Shown: positions 16,221 through 25,343, numbered from the stretch's first letter. The stretch: DNA of 64,000 nt from Salinicoccus roseus (GCF_003814515.1 NZ_RKQJ01000003.1:124001-188000), one strand, 5' to 3'. Notes: a model not told the origin generated them from the sequence alone. A program made the numbers and translations.

Positions 16221-17504
16221 ATGCAGGTGATCATTTCACATGTGAATACCGATTTTGATGCGCTTGCTTCATTGATTGCAGCAAGCAGGCTCCATCCGGA
16301 CGCAGCAGTCGTCATCCCGAATGAACAGACGGCTCCTGTCAGGCAGTTCCTCGCCATCTACAGGGACAGCTTCGATCTGATCGAGGATACGCATGTCGAC
16401 TGGACGGAAGTGACCGATATGATCCTGGTGGATGTAGCATCCATATCAAGGCTCGGCAACCACACCGGCAAACTCGATGAAGGACAGATGACCATCACCG
16501 TCTATGACCACCATACGCCGGGTGAAAATAATGTCAAAAGCAATCATGAAGTGATAGAACCGGTCGGTGCAACGGTAACCCTGCTGATCGAGGAGATCAT
16601 AAAGCGGGAGCTCCCCGTGTCCCCGCTTGAAGCCACCCTATTCGGTCTCGGCATCTATACGGATACAGGCGCCTTCACATTCCCGAACACCACCAGCCGG
16701 GACTTCATCGCCGCGAGCTTCCTGCTGGAACAGGATATGAACCTAGAAGTGATCCAGCGGTTCTCCGACTATAAGCTGAACCCCGACCAGCAGCATCTCC
16801 TGACCGAGCTGTTCAGCGATGCAAAGACAATCGATCAGGATGGGCTGACGCTGATCGTCAGTGCCCACCAGATCGATGGCTTCCTGATAGAACTTGCGAC
16901 GATCACCGACAAACTGCTCGAACTGAGCGGTGCCGATGCCGTGCTGACTGTCGTCAAAATGGAGAAGCATGTACACATCGTCGGCCGCGGGAATTCGAAC
17001 AGGATCGATCTCCGTCCCCTGCTCGAGGCATTTGGGGGCGGCGGCCATCCCCGGGCGGGTTCGGCCACGGTCCGGAAAAGTGAACTGGAGAATGTCGTGG
17101 CACAGGTGGATGAGCACCTTGACCTTATTTTGAAAAAGGCGGTAATCGCCCGCGACATCATGTCGCATCCTGTCGAGACCGTGGCGCCCGACACCAGAGT
17201 CGAAGATGTCGAAAGTCTGATCGAACAGCGTGGATACTCCGGGTGTCCCGTCATGGAAGACGGCAGGCTCATCGGCATCATCACGCTGCGGGATATCGAC
17301 AAGGCGAATCGGCATGATCTCGGCCATGCCCCCGTCAAGGCCTTCATGCGTGAGGACCCGGTCACCATTAAGCCGGAAACGACCAAGGAGGAAATCGAGG
17401 AACTGATCATCACCCATAATATTGGCCGGCTGCCGGTGATGGAGGACGGCCAGCCGGTCGGCATCGTCACCCGGACGGACATCATTCAGGTGCTGCACAG
17501 CTGA
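16221..17504 (+). CDS. DHH/DHHA1 phosphoesterase with two CBS domains
   Basis: 427 residues. A DHH phosphoesterase core holds its metal-site motifs VNTDFDALA, ILVDVAS and the DHH in YDHHTPG. A DHHA1 domain follows with GRGNSNRIDLRPLLEAFGGGGHPRAGSA. Residues from about 310 are two CBS modules (ARDIMSHPVETVAPDTRVEDV..., VKAFMREDPVTIKPETTKEEI...). The same DHH-DHHA1-CBS order forms the N-terminal half of some bacterial tRNA A-adding/CCA-type nucleotidyltransferases, but the polymerase domain is absent here. It may hydrolyse short oligonucleotides or a cyclic nucleotide, with CBS domains sensing adenine nucleotides. ACGGAGGTGATTTAG precedes the ATG. Monocistronic. Confidence 0.85.
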   Translation: MQVIISHVNTDFDALASLIAASRLHPDAAVVIPNEQTAPVRQFLAIYRDSFDLIEDTHVDWTEVTDMILVDVASISRLGNHTGKLDEGQMTITVYDHHTPGENNVKSNHEVIEPVGATVTLLIEEIIKRELPVSPLEATLFGLGIYTDTGAFTFPNTTSRDFIAASFLLEQDMNLEVIQRFSDYKLNPDQQHLLTELFSDAKTIDQDGLTLIVSAHQIDGFLIELATITDKLLELSGADAVLTVVKMEKHVHIVGRGNSNRIDLRPLLEAFGGGGHPRAGSATVRKSELENVVAQVDEHLDLILKKAVIARDIMSHPVETVAPDTRVEDVESLIEQRGYSGCPVMEDGRLIGIITLRDIDKANRHDLGHAPVKAFMREDPVTIKPETTKEEIEELIITHNIGRLPVMEDGQPVGIVTRTDIIQVLHS

Positions 17505-17543
17505 TTTGGTTTCTCCGACAGCGAAACGGATACATCATAAAAA

Positions 17544-17580
17544 AATTGCCCACGCTCCAGTTTTGGAGCATGGGCAATTT
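17544..17580. terminator. Bidirectional terminator
   Basis: AAATTGCCCACGCTCCA pairs with TGGAGCATGGGCAATTT with one mismatch. A and T tracts flank both sides, so it can stop the DHH-CBS gene and the convergent exporter gene. Confidence 0.85.
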
Positions 17581-17585
17581 TCAAT

Positions 17586-18986
17586 TCATTCTACAATTTC
17601 ATCCACTTTTTCCGGCAGGAATACTTTGATGAAGAGGAATGCCGTGATGATGATGGCGATGTTCACCATGAAGGCGCCGCTCGCCGCCCACTCGATGCCG
17701 AACAGGCCGTTCAGCAGGGAATAGACCGAGACGAGGATTGCGATGCCGAACCCCTGTCCCAATGTCGACGCCATTTTGAATATAGCGGATGCGACACCTG
17801 TCTTATCCGATGGCAGTGAGGACACTGCGGTATCCAGTGCAGGGGTGGCGAACAGTCCGACGCCCGCACCAAAGAATGAAAATCCGATCAGTGCGCTGAT
17901 GATGAACCCGAGCCCATCGAAGAACGTCAGCGTCAGGAAGACCACACCGACCGAAAGCAGTACCGGTGCGGCCATCAATGCCTTCTTCGGTCCATACTTG
18001 GCGATGCTCTTCTCCCCTACCCGTACGAGCAGCAGCAGAAGGATCACGTACGGCAGTGTCACCAGTCCCGACTCGAATGCAGTCAACCCAAGGTTCGACT
18101 GTGTGTAGATGTTGAACACTGCGATGCTCCCGACGGACATGTTCAGCAGGAAGTTCCCTGAGGCGACGCCCGTGTAGGAGCGGTTGGCGAAGAGCGAGAA
18201 GTCGATGAACGGCTTGTCCTTCTTCTTCTCGACCCTGTAGAAGACGAATGCACTGGCCAGGACCACCGCAATCAGTGCAAGCGAGATGGGACTGAGCCAT
18301 CCGACTGTGTCACCCTGGGTGATGAACACACTGAGTGCCGCCATGAGGATGGTGAAGAGCGCAAGTCCTGCATAGTCGAATGACAATCCACCTTTTGGCA
18401 GTGGCACAGTGTGGTGCCTCAATTCCTTCAGGAGGAACAGCGCAAGGAGTGAGAGTGCAATGGAAATGATGAAGATCCACTGCCATCCCATATAGGTGGA
18501 GACGGCACCGCCGAAGAACGAGGCGAATCCGGTACCACCGAATGCACCGATGGACCACCAGCTCAATGCACTGCGGCGTGCCTTACCTTCAAATATGCTG
18601 TTGAGTATGGAAATCGTCGCCGGCATGAGCATCGCGGCGGAGAAGCCCTGGATGACACGCCCCGCCAGCATGATGTAGGCATTGCCGGTGATGATCAGCA
18701 TCAGGGATCCGACGATGCTCAGTATGATGCCGATAAAGGTGAACCGGACCTTCCCGAGCTTATCCGAAAGGTTTCCGGCAGCCACCATGAAAATGCCGGT
18801 GATGAGCGAGGTCAGGCTGATCGACAGGTTGATGATGCCCTGTGATGTATTGAAGGTATTCTGCAGGTGCGGACCCAGGTTCAGGAAGGTCTGGGCAAAC
18901 AGCCAATAGGTCAGGATCGCAAGCACGATTCCAAGGATGATCATATTGCCTGAACGTCTCGTCACTCCCCCGGCTTCATTATTCAT
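17586..18986 (-). CDS. norB: NorB/QacA-like 14-helix MFS drug exporter
   Basis: About 466 residues of DHA2-type major facilitator. It begins GGVTRRSGNMIILGIVLAIL. Motif A is GNLSDKLGKVR and motif C-like glycines lie in FGGTGFASFFGGAVSTYMGW. Stretches such as IGIILSIVGSL, IQGFSAAMLMPATISI and SWWSIGAFGGTG align well in memory with S. aureus NorB, which exports quinolones and biocides. The ATG at 18986 overlaps the stop of the M20 amidohydrolase by 8 bp, so the two form a coupled operon. That raises the chance that the exporter handles an N-acyl amino acid or hydrolysis product. True substrate unknown. Confidence 0.8.
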   Translation of the reverse strand: MNNEAGGVTRRSGNMIILGIVLAILTYWLFAQTFLNLGPHLQNTFNTSQGIINLSISLTSLITGIFMVAAGNLSDKLGKVRFTFIGIILSIVGSLMLIITGNAYIMLAGRVIQGFSAAMLMPATISILNSIFEGKARRSALSWWSIGAFGGTGFASFFGGAVSTYMGWQWIFIISIALSLLALFLLKELRHHTVPLPKGGLSFDYAGLALFTILMAALSVFITQGDTVGWLSPISLALIAVVLASAFVFYRVEKKKDKPFIDFSLFANRSYTGVASGNFLLNMSVGSIAVFNIYTQSNLGLTAFESGLVTLPYVILLLLLVRVGEKSIAKYGPKKALMAAPVLLSVGVVFLTLTFFDGLGFIISALIGFSFFGAGVGLFATPALDTAVSSLPSDKTGVASAIFKMASTLGQGFGIAILVSVYSLLNGLFGIEWAASGAFMVNIAIIITAFLFIKVFLPEKVDEIVE

Positions 18987-20193
18987 TTCCGTCACCCTTG
19001 CCCAGATTTTCCAGACGGCTGAGTACAATCTCACCCAATGATTTGGCACAGATCATCAGACTGTCCTCGTTGACTTCAAATTTGGGATGGTGGTTCGGAT
19101 AGGCCGTATCCACCCCTTCCGGCTTCGCCCCGACGAACAGGAATACGCCCGGAATCTTCTCCAGATAATATGCGAAGTCTTCGGAGGCGGACTGGGGTTC
19201 AGGGTTTGTATAGTTGTCGAAATATGTCCCCTCAGACGCCATGAGAATCTCCTCCAGGAACTCACATTGTTCCTCATGGTTATGGGTTACAGGGTAATCG
19301 TAGACGTAGTCCAGCTCACATTCGACATCAAACATGTCTTCAATGCTCTGCACGGCCTTCTTCATCGATTCGTAGAGGAACTCCTTGCTGTCGGTCTCGA
19401 GATACCGCGCAGTCCCCCTCAATGTGACGCTGTCCTGGATGACGTTATAGCCGCCCGGTGCATCGAAGGCCGTCACGGACAGCACCGTCGAATGCATGGG
19501 ATTGGAAAATCTAGAAATGATCGTCTGGGCGTTGGTGATGAAGTAGGCGCCCGCAACGAGAGCATCCTTTGTGGTATGCGGCATGGCACCGTGGCCGCCC
19601 TGCCCTTTTATCTTGAGGTCGAAGTTCGAACGCCCCGTGAGTGCATTTCCCTTCACGAGTCCGATTTCACCCTGGTCGATCGTCGGCAGGACATGGATGC
19701 CGTAGATTTCATCCAGGTCGTCGAGTTCACCCGATTCCACGATGCTCTTCGCCCCGCCCGGCGGCACTTCTTCAGCATGCTGGTGGATCAGTTTGATCGT
19801 ACCGTTCCATTCATCCTTCAGCTCGATCAGCGTTTCACCCAGTATCAGGAGATACGCCGTATGCGCGTCATGTCCGCATGCATGCATTACACCGTCATTT
19901 TTGGATTTGAACGGCACATCCGCCTGCTCCTGGATCGGCAGTGCATCAAAGTCCGCACGCAGTCCGATCACCGGACCCTTGCCCTTCCCTTCGATCTCCA
20001 CGATGATGCCATGGCCATTCCCGACTTCGGATTTGACCGTCACATCCTGATCCTTATAGAAATCGAGGATGTACTTTGCCGTCTCCGCTTCTGCAAACGA
20101 CAGTTCCGGATTCTCATGCAGATGGCGGCGGATTTCCACCATCCGTTCTTCCTTCTCTTCCAGCCTCTTGAATAACTTTTCCTTCAATTGCAT
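18979..20193 (-). CDS. M20 family amidohydrolase (N-acyl amino acid / hippurate type)
   Basis: 404 residues, a cytoplasmic dinuclear zinc amidohydrolase. Metal ligands and catalytic residues are visible: MHACGHDAHTA, HQHAEEVPPGGA with the catalytic Glu pair, YGIHVLP, the dimerisation domain start (GRSNFDLKIKGQGGHGAMPH) and the late EDFAYYLEKIPGVFLFVG. These enzymes remove acyl groups from amino acids or conjugates. The ATG at 20193 has AAGGAGTCATTAAG before it. Upstream lies a perfect 39-bp tandem repeat with an inner inverted repeat, probably the regulatory site. It is the first gene of an operon with the NorB-like exporter. Confidence 0.85.
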   Translation of the reverse strand: MQLKEKLFKRLEEKEERMVEIRRHLHENPELSFAEAETAKYILDFYKDQDVTVKSEVGNGHGIIVEIEGKGKGPVIGLRADFDALPIQEQADVPFKSKNDGVMHACGHDAHTAYLLILGETLIELKDEWNGTIKLIHQHAEEVPPGGAKSIVESGELDDLDEIYGIHVLPTIDQGEIGLVKGNALTGRSNFDLKIKGQGGHGAMPHTTKDALVAGAYFITNAQTIISRFSNPMHSTVLSVTAFDAPGGYNVIQDSVTLRGTARYLETDSKEFLYESMKKAVQSIEDMFDVECELDYVYDYPVTHNHEEQCEFLEEILMASEGTYFDNYTNPEPQSASEDFAYYLEKIPGVFLFVGAKPEGVDTAYPNHHPKFEVNEDSLMICAKSLGEIVLSRLENLGKGDGNE

Positions 20194-20241
20194 CTTAATG
20201 ACTCCTTTATTAAAAAATTCACATTATTCTTCACTACCATT

Positions 20242-20319
20242 AAAACATATTTCAGCTTTCCATACCTGAAACAAATATGAAAAACATATTTCAGCTTTCC
20301 ATACCTGAAACAAATATGA
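20242..20319. repeat. Two perfect 39-bp tandem repeats (likely duplicated operator)
   Basis: 20242-20280 and 20281-20319 are identical. Each unit starts AAAACATATTTCAG, ends CTGAAACAAATATGA, and contains the nested inverted repeats CATATTT/AAATATG and TTTCAG/CTGAAA. It sits between the divergent M20-norB operon and the trans-sulfuration gene. Confidence 0.9.
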
Positions 20320-20442
20320 AATTTTAATTATAATTTTCAATCGACATCATCAAAGACATATCGAAATCGCATTCTATTGAATGATTATTCAGTCAATAAG
20401 TTATATAATGGGGAGTATACATTTTAGAAGAGAGGGATATTT

Positions 20443-21576
20443 ATGCGTTTTGAAACAAAAGCCGTCCATGCCGGACGCAAGGTCGACCCCGTCACAGGCG
20501 CGGTCACGACACCGATCCACCTATCCACTACATATGAGCGGGCTGAAGATGGTTCCTATACGGATGGCTTCATGTACAGCCGGGGGGACAACCCGAACCG
20601 CCGGTCGCTGGAAGCATGCCTCACGGAACTTGAAAATGGATATGACTGCGTGACGTATGCTTCAGGCATGGCGGCGATCGCCTCGGTGATCGAATCCCTG
20701 CCTGCCGAGAAATCCCAGCGCATCGTCATGGCCGATGATATGTATTTCGGCGTCCGCACACTGATCGGCGAGACGGACATCGGTAGACGGTATGACATCG
20801 TTACAGTCGACATGACCGACCTCAACGCCGTAAGGGAAACGGTCGAGGAGGCGGATACCGGACTCGTCTGGATGGAAACCCCGTCCAATCCGCAGATCAA
20901 GATCACCGACATCGAAGCCGTCGTCGAGATTGCCACAGAAGCTGGCGCCTACACCGTCATAGACAATACAGCCGCAACACCGATGCTGCAGAATCCGCTC
21001 GCCCTCGGCGTCGACTTCTCGCTCCATTCCGTCACGAAGTACATCGGCGGCCACAGCGACCTGCTCCTCGGTGCGGTCGTTGCGAAGGAAGACACCCGGA
21101 TGCTCACCAACCTGCGCAACTGGCAGCATGCCAAAGGGGCCGTACCATCTTCATTCGACTGCTGGCTGGCCCTGCGCGGTGTGCAGAGCCTGTCTGCACG
21201 GATGCGTGTCCACTGCGCCAATGCCAAAGAGATTGCCGACTTCCTGAAGCAGCATGACAGGGTCGAAGCCGTCCATTACCCAGGACTTGAAAACCATCCG
21301 AGCCATGAGGTCGCCAGGAAGCAGATGAGCGGTTTCGGCGGACTCTTGTCGTTCCAGGTCAAAGGTGGGGAAAAGGAGGCGCTCACAGTCGCCAATACTG
21401 TCGCGCTCATCACGCAGGCCACGAGCCTCGGCGGCACACACACCTATATCGAGCACCGCTACTCCGTGGAAAAGGAACTGACTCGCGCACCCGAGAATCT
21501 GCTCCGCCTGTCCGTCGGCCTCGAAAATGCCGATGACCTGAAGGAAGACCTGGATCAGGCGCTGAGTAACATATAG
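20443..21576 (+). CDS. Cys/Met metabolism PLP enzyme (cystathionine lyase/synthase type)
   Basis: 377 residues, the PLP-dependent trans-sulfuration family. Visible features are the N-terminal FETKAVHAGRKVDPVTGAV, the substrate/PLP loop MYSRGDNPNRRSLE, the aromatic PLP-stacking Tyr in DDMYFGVRTL, the SNP of METPSNP, and the Schiff-base lysine in HSVTKYIGGHSD. The family includes cystathionine gamma-synthase, gamma-lyase, beta-lyase and methionine gamma-lyase; these cannot be separated by eye. The promoter has TATAAT at 20404-20409, and GAAGAGAGGGATATTT precedes the ATG. It is divergent from the M20-norB operon and shares the intergenic region with the 39-bp repeats. Confidence 0.85.
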   Translation: MRFETKAVHAGRKVDPVTGAVTTPIHLSTTYERAEDGSYTDGFMYSRGDNPNRRSLEACLTELENGYDCVTYASGMAAIASVIESLPAEKSQRIVMADDMYFGVRTLIGETDIGRRYDIVTVDMTDLNAVRETVEEADTGLVWMETPSNPQIKITDIEAVVEIATEAGAYTVIDNTAATPMLQNPLALGVDFSLHSVTKYIGGHSDLLLGAVVAKEDTRMLTNLRNWQHAKGAVPSSFDCWLALRGVQSLSARMRVHCANAKEIADFLKQHDRVEAVHYPGLENHPSHEVARKQMSGFGGLLSFQVKGGEKEALTVANTVALITQATSLGGTHTYIEHRYSVEKELTRAPENLLRLSVGLENADDLKEDLDQALSNI

Positions 21577-21608
21577 ATCAGACAATTGATGCAATTCCGC
21601 TAGATTAA

Positions 21609-21662
21609 AAAAGGACGAATGGCCCATCACCAGAAAATGGATGGTCTGTCATTCGTCCTTTA
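21609..21662. terminator. Long hairpin terminator
   Basis: AAAGGACGAATG pairs with CATTCGTCCTTT, with an extended inner stem. It lies between the convergent trans-sulfuration and gltS genes. Confidence 0.75.
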
Positions 21663-21697
21663 GCATGTGTGTCCATGAAATGCATGAAGAAGTTCTT

Positions 21698-23104
21698 CTA
21701 TTCCGCCTTCTTCCTGCCGAAATAAAGCAGTCCCATGAGCAGCCCGATCAGCAGCATAACTGAGGCAAAGATGAGGAACGGAATCGGGCCGAACTGGAAG
21801 ATGAGGGGCGCGGATAAGGCGGTGACGAGGCCGCCGCCAAGGAACGGCTCGAACACAAGCTGCTTGTAGCCGAAACCTTCAAGTGCAGGTGATTCGGTTT
21901 CAGGGTCGGCCACGCGGATCAGCATCAGACCGGTGGCGGTAACACCCGTCGACTGGCCAAAGTCACCGATGGCCCGTTCAAGCCAGTAGTCCGGCAGCAT
22001 CCTTGGTCCGAAGACGAAGAATCCGAACACGTTCCACACGATACCGAATACAGCGAGCAGCAGGAACGGCACAAGATATTCCCCAAGGACCGCCAGTGAA
22101 ACGGTCGCAATGGCACTGATGATGAGTATATCGAGGGCAAAGCCCTGGATGCTTGTAATCATCTGCCTGTCGACGAGACGGTGCTTGTCATATTTGTCCA
22201 CGAAGAACTGGACGGCCAGTCCCCCGAACATCGCCAACGGGAACAGCGGCACATATGTCATGAAGTCCGATCCGAACAATGCAGCTTCCAGCCACGTGAT
22301 GCCCTCGAGCAGCAGATAGCCAATGAAGATGGCGAGTCCGACGATGGCGAAATGGAATGTAAGCGTCTCGATCGATTCCGACCTGACCGTCTTCTCAGGT
22401 CCGGAATTGCGGTCTTCCTCCTCGACGATGCCTGCCTTCTTCATCGCTGACATCCCTTTTACATTGCTGATGATCTTCGTCTTGTCCCTTCGGACACCCC
22501 AGTTAATCAGGATGATGCCGATGATTACACCACTCAGGATGCCGACAGTGGCCATACCGACAGCGAGGTCATACGCTTCCGGGAACCCGAGGTCCGCGAA
22601 TGTCTCCTGCAGCCCCGCAGCCGTACCATGTCCGCCCTCGAAGCCGATTTCTATCAGTGCACCGACAAACGGCGGCATGTCATAGAATGGCACCAGTATC
22701 AGAAGTGCCAGCAGCAGGCCGATGACATACTGCCCCCAGCCAAGGGACCAGCCGAATGCCAGCTGCGGTCCCCCGACATTCCAGATCCGCTTCAGTCCCG
22801 GCAGGACAGTGCCGATGAACAGCGTCGCAAATACGATATTGATCATGAGGCCGGGAAGTGACGACCAGACTTCCATGATCTCTTCGGTCAATATTCCGGT
22901 CGTCCAGAACGAGTCCTCCCCGACGAAGTTGCCGGCAATCCGCCCCAGTACTCCCGGGCCCAAAAACAACGCCACAAATCCCCCGATGACCGACGCCGGG
23001 AGGAAAAGGTTCTGCATCAATTCAACACGCATCCGGATCCATTTTCCGAGCAGGAGGAAGATTCCCAAAATCAGCAGCGCAAATCCTATGTGCTCCGGAC
23101 TCAT
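21698..23104 (-). CDS. gltS: Sodium/glutamate symporter (ESS family, GltS-like)
   Basis: 468 residues, an integral membrane carrier with ten or more helices. The two inverted halves carry the reentrant, Gly-rich signatures of GltS: GALIEIGFEGGHGTAAGLQETF in the first half and RAIGDFGQSTGVTATGLMLIR in the second. A charged cytoplasmic loop (VEEEDRNSGPEKTVRSES) separates the halves. It is longer than E. coli GltS (about 400), mostly from this loop and an extra C-terminal helix. AGGAGTGTAAAT precedes the ATG. It stands alone. Glutamate is the usual substrate. Confidence 0.85.
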   Translation of the reverse strand: MSPEHIGFALLILGIFLLLGKWIRMRVELMQNLFLPASVIGGFVALFLGPGVLGRIAGNFVGEDSFWTTGILTEEIMEVWSSLPGLMINIVFATLFIGTVLPGLKRIWNVGGPQLAFGWSLGWGQYVIGLLLALLILVPFYDMPPFVGALIEIGFEGGHGTAAGLQETFADLGFPEAYDLAVGMATVGILSGVIIGIILINWGVRRDKTKIISNVKGMSAMKKAGIVEEEDRNSGPEKTVRSESIETLTFHFAIVGLAIFIGYLLLEGITWLEAALFGSDFMTYVPLFPLAMFGGLAVQFFVDKYDKHRLVDRQMITSIQGFALDILIISAIATVSLAVLGEYLVPFLLLAVFGIVWNVFGFFVFGPRMLPDYWLERAIGDFGQSTGVTATGLMLIRVADPETESPALEGFGYKQLVFEPFLGGGLVTALSAPLIFQFGPIPFLIFASVMLLIGLLMGLLYFGRKKAE

Positions 23105-23246
23105 ATTTACACTCCTCTCAAATATTTCTTAAAAAAACACGCACCTTCCCCTAATTACCGTCCATAAACGATAGTTAGTGTTATCCCCCTCTTCCCAACA
23201 ATGATAATATGGAAACGTGAAACCAATGACAAAACGGAGGGGTTCT

Positions 23247-24215
23247 GTGAGTAATCATCGTTCCAATGGCAAAATCGATCCCGATAATTTCGGGGAGGCT
23301 TTCCTGAATGAAAGCCCGAAGTGCATATATGACCAGTGCATCTCGGACTTCAAGAACATCATCCCCTTAGACCAGTTCGAGAAGATGGTGCACGGATACA
23401 ACCAGGGGGTCGAACAGTATAAGCTGGAGCACATCTCCCATCTCGGAGAGCACCGGCACTACCTCTGGCGCGATCAGAGTGGCAAGAAGGCACTCAGCGT
23501 CTATTTCGACTCGGCCGACCTGATCCATCGGCTCGTGGTGCATGAGTATAAGACATTCCCGAAAACAGACGCCACACTGTCCGAAGTCTCCTACACCATG
23601 CCGGTCAAAGACGACTGGCTCGTCTTCTGGGGCGGTGCCAATGAATTCATCAACTACCATTACGCCTACCCTTCCCAAAGGTATGCATACGACCTGCTGA
23701 TTATGGAGAAGGGAAAGACCCATAAGGGCACACCGATGAAAAATGAAAACTACCATGCCTTCAATAAGGACATCATCGCACCGGCCGGCGGCAGGGTGGT
23801 CAAGGTGCTCAACAACATACCGGATAATGTGCCGGGTGAGATGAATGAAAAGCAGCCCGCCGGCAACTACATCATCCTCCAGCACGCCAAAAAGGAATAC
23901 AGCCTCCTCGCCCACCTGAAGGAAAACTCGATCAAAGTCGATAAGGGCGATATCGTTCAGGCGGGAGATACAATAGCGAAATCCGGCAACTCCGGCAATT
24001 CCTCGGAAGCGCACATCCACTTCCAGGTGATGGACGCCCCGAAGATCCATAAATGCAAGTCCATCCCCATCCGCTTCAACGATCGGAGCAGCCCGGTCCA
24101 GGGGGACATCGTCACACGCACTTCGGGTGACACGTCCAAAAAATTCGACCCGGATACACTCGGGCCTGAAGGCAGTCCCCTCGTCCCGGAGTTTCTGACA
24201 AGAATATTTAAGTGA
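23247..24215 (+). CDS. M23-family metallopeptidase-like protein
   Basis: 322 residues. The C-terminal half (from about 140) is a LytM/M23 fold: YAYDLLIMEKGKTHKG, the core IIAPAGGRVVKVLNN, the loop His in YSLLAHLKENSI, the biotinyl-like turn DKGDIVQAGDTIAKSGNSGNS and the metal HxH in AHIHFQV. The first H-x3-D zinc motif reads R-Y-A-Y-D, so one canonical ligand is replaced, as I recall in a cytoplasmic-looking subgroup of M23 proteins. No signal peptide is visible. The N-terminal half resembles a small helical/cystatin-like domain. I chose GTG 23247 because ACGGAGGGGTTCT precedes it. It lies 40 bp before msrA, probably in one operon. Confidence 0.75.
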   Translation: MSNHRSNGKIDPDNFGEAFLNESPKCIYDQCISDFKNIIPLDQFEKMVHGYNQGVEQYKLEHISHLGEHRHYLWRDQSGKKALSVYFDSADLIHRLVVHEYKTFPKTDATLSEVSYTMPVKDDWLVFWGGANEFINYHYAYPSQRYAYDLLIMEKGKTHKGTPMKNENYHAFNKDIIAPAGGRVVKVLNNIPDNVPGEMNEKQPAGNYIILQHAKKEYSLLAHLKENSIKVDKGDIVQAGDTIAKSGNSGNSSEAHIHFQVMDAPKIHKCKSIPIRFNDRSSPVQGDIVTRTSGDTSKKFDPDTLGPEGSPLVPEFLTRIFK

Positions 24216-24255
24216 TGCAGGATGCATCAGAATAAATACTTAAGGAGCAATCAAT

Positions 24256-24726
24256 ATGGAAACCGTATACTTGGCCGGCGGATGCCTGTGGGGCGTCCAG
24301 GCCTTCATCAAGACCCTGCCCGGTGTCAAAGCGACAGAAGCGGGCCGGGCAAACGGCACCAGTGATACACTCGATGGTAGGTATGACGGATATGCAGAAT
24401 GTGTGAAGACGGAATTCGATCCGGCAGTGACTTCCATCGACCGATTGATGGATCATCTGTTCAAGATCATCGATCCATACAGTGTGGACCGCCAAGGTGA
24501 GGATGTCGGCAGGAAGTACAGAACTGGATTATATAGCACAGACCCGGAGCATTTGAGAGAAGCGGAAGCATTCATACATCGGAGGGCTGACCATGCCAAA
24601 ATCGCCGTCGAAGTACTGCTCCTCACCAACTATGTGAGAAGCGCAGAGGAGCATCAGGACCGGTTGGATCGATGTCCGGATGACTACTGCCATATCCCGA
24701 AGGAACTGCTTACGAAATACCAATGA
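24256..24726 (+). CDS. msrA: Peptide-methionine (S)-S-oxide reductase MsrA
   Basis: 156 residues. MsrA reduces methionine-S-sulfoxide in oxidised proteins. The catalytic motif reads GGCLWG (Cys10) where the family consensus is GCFW, and the substrate-pocket segment is IDPYSVDRQGEDVGRKYRTGLY. The C-terminus is shorter than the average 170-210 residue enzyme but keeps PDDYCHIP, with a possible resolving Cys. AAGGAGCAATCAAT precedes the ATG. It follows the M23-like gene by 40 bp and ends in a clear terminator. A decayed second fragment of an msrA gene lies 3 kb downstream (27611-27692). Confidence 0.9.
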   Translation: METVYLAGGCLWGVQAFIKTLPGVKATEAGRANGTSDTLDGRYDGYAECVKTEFDPAVTSIDRLMDHLFKIIDPYSVDRQGEDVGRKYRTGLYSTDPEHLREAEAFIHRRADHAKIAVEVLLLTNYVRSAEEHQDRLDRCPDDYCHIPKELLTKYQ

Positions 24727-24729
24727 GAA

Positions 24730-24766
24730 ATGCCCCGTGGACTTTACATTCCACGGGGCATATTCA
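24730..24766 (+). terminator. Rho-independent terminator
   Basis: TGCCCCGTGG pairs with CCACGGGGCA four bases after the msrA stop. Confidence 0.85.
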
Positions 24767-24794
24767 TTTGCTGTATAGATCGATTTCTGCTTGA

Positions 24795-25343
24795 TTAGCG
24801 CGCTCGTTCTTTGTCTTCACTTAAATCCAAAACCATCAGATTTTCATCGTAATACCTCTTTCCATCATACATGGCTTTAGGGTCTGTACCGTAGATCCTG
24901 AAGCCAAATTTTTTGTAGAATGAAAGCGCTCTTGTATTTTCGGTTACAACCGCAAGATTTACGACTGCCAGGCCTTCAAGCTTCTTTATTCTGTCCATCA
25001 GATAACCTACAACCTCTTCCGCCATTCCTGTGCCCCTATGGCTTCGGCTGCAGTACATGCCGATCAACAATCCTTTATGTTTCACCTTATCTCCCTGCAG
25101 CCTGACGAAAGAAGCAGTACAGACGAGTGTCCCGTCATCAAACCCTCCAATTGTAAACTGGTGCTCTGAAGGTTCAATGCGCGCTTCAAATTCTTTTAGT
25201 GAGAAGTTCGCTTCTCTTTCATAAGTGGAGCCGAATGCACTCGCCTCCGTCCGAAGGCCTTCCAACCTTAATTCCCTATATGCCAAAGCATCACTTTTAT
25301 CCAGAGTTCTTATATCCAGAATCAGCACTCCATTTCTTTTCAT
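24795..25343 (-). CDS. GNAT-family N-acetyltransferase
   Basis: 182 residues. The GNAT fold is seen from IRTLDKSDALAYRELRLEGL through the acetyl-CoA motif A segment IGMYCSRSHRGTGMAEEVV (RGTGMA is the pyrophosphate-binding loop). Motif B is ENTRALSFYKKFGFRIYG. It would acetylate an amine on a small molecule or protein. The ATG at 25343 has only a weak ribosome site; a TTGACA-like element lies just before it, so the mRNA leader must be very short or translation starts slightly later. Substrate unknown. Confidence 0.8.
   Translation of the reverse strand: MKRNGVLILDIRTLDKSDALAYRELRLEGLRTEASAFGSTYEREANFSLKEFEARIEPSEHQFTIGGFDDGTLVCTASFVRLQGDKVKHKGLLIGMYCSRSHRGTGMAEEVVGYLMDRIKKLEGLAVVNLAVVTENTRALSFYKKFGFRIYGTDPKAMYDGKRYYDENLMVLDLSEDKERAR

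Noticed and set aside
19087-20175. 362-codon open frame on the plus strand
   Set aside because: Antisense shadow of the M20 amidohydrolase, whose metal motifs are intact.
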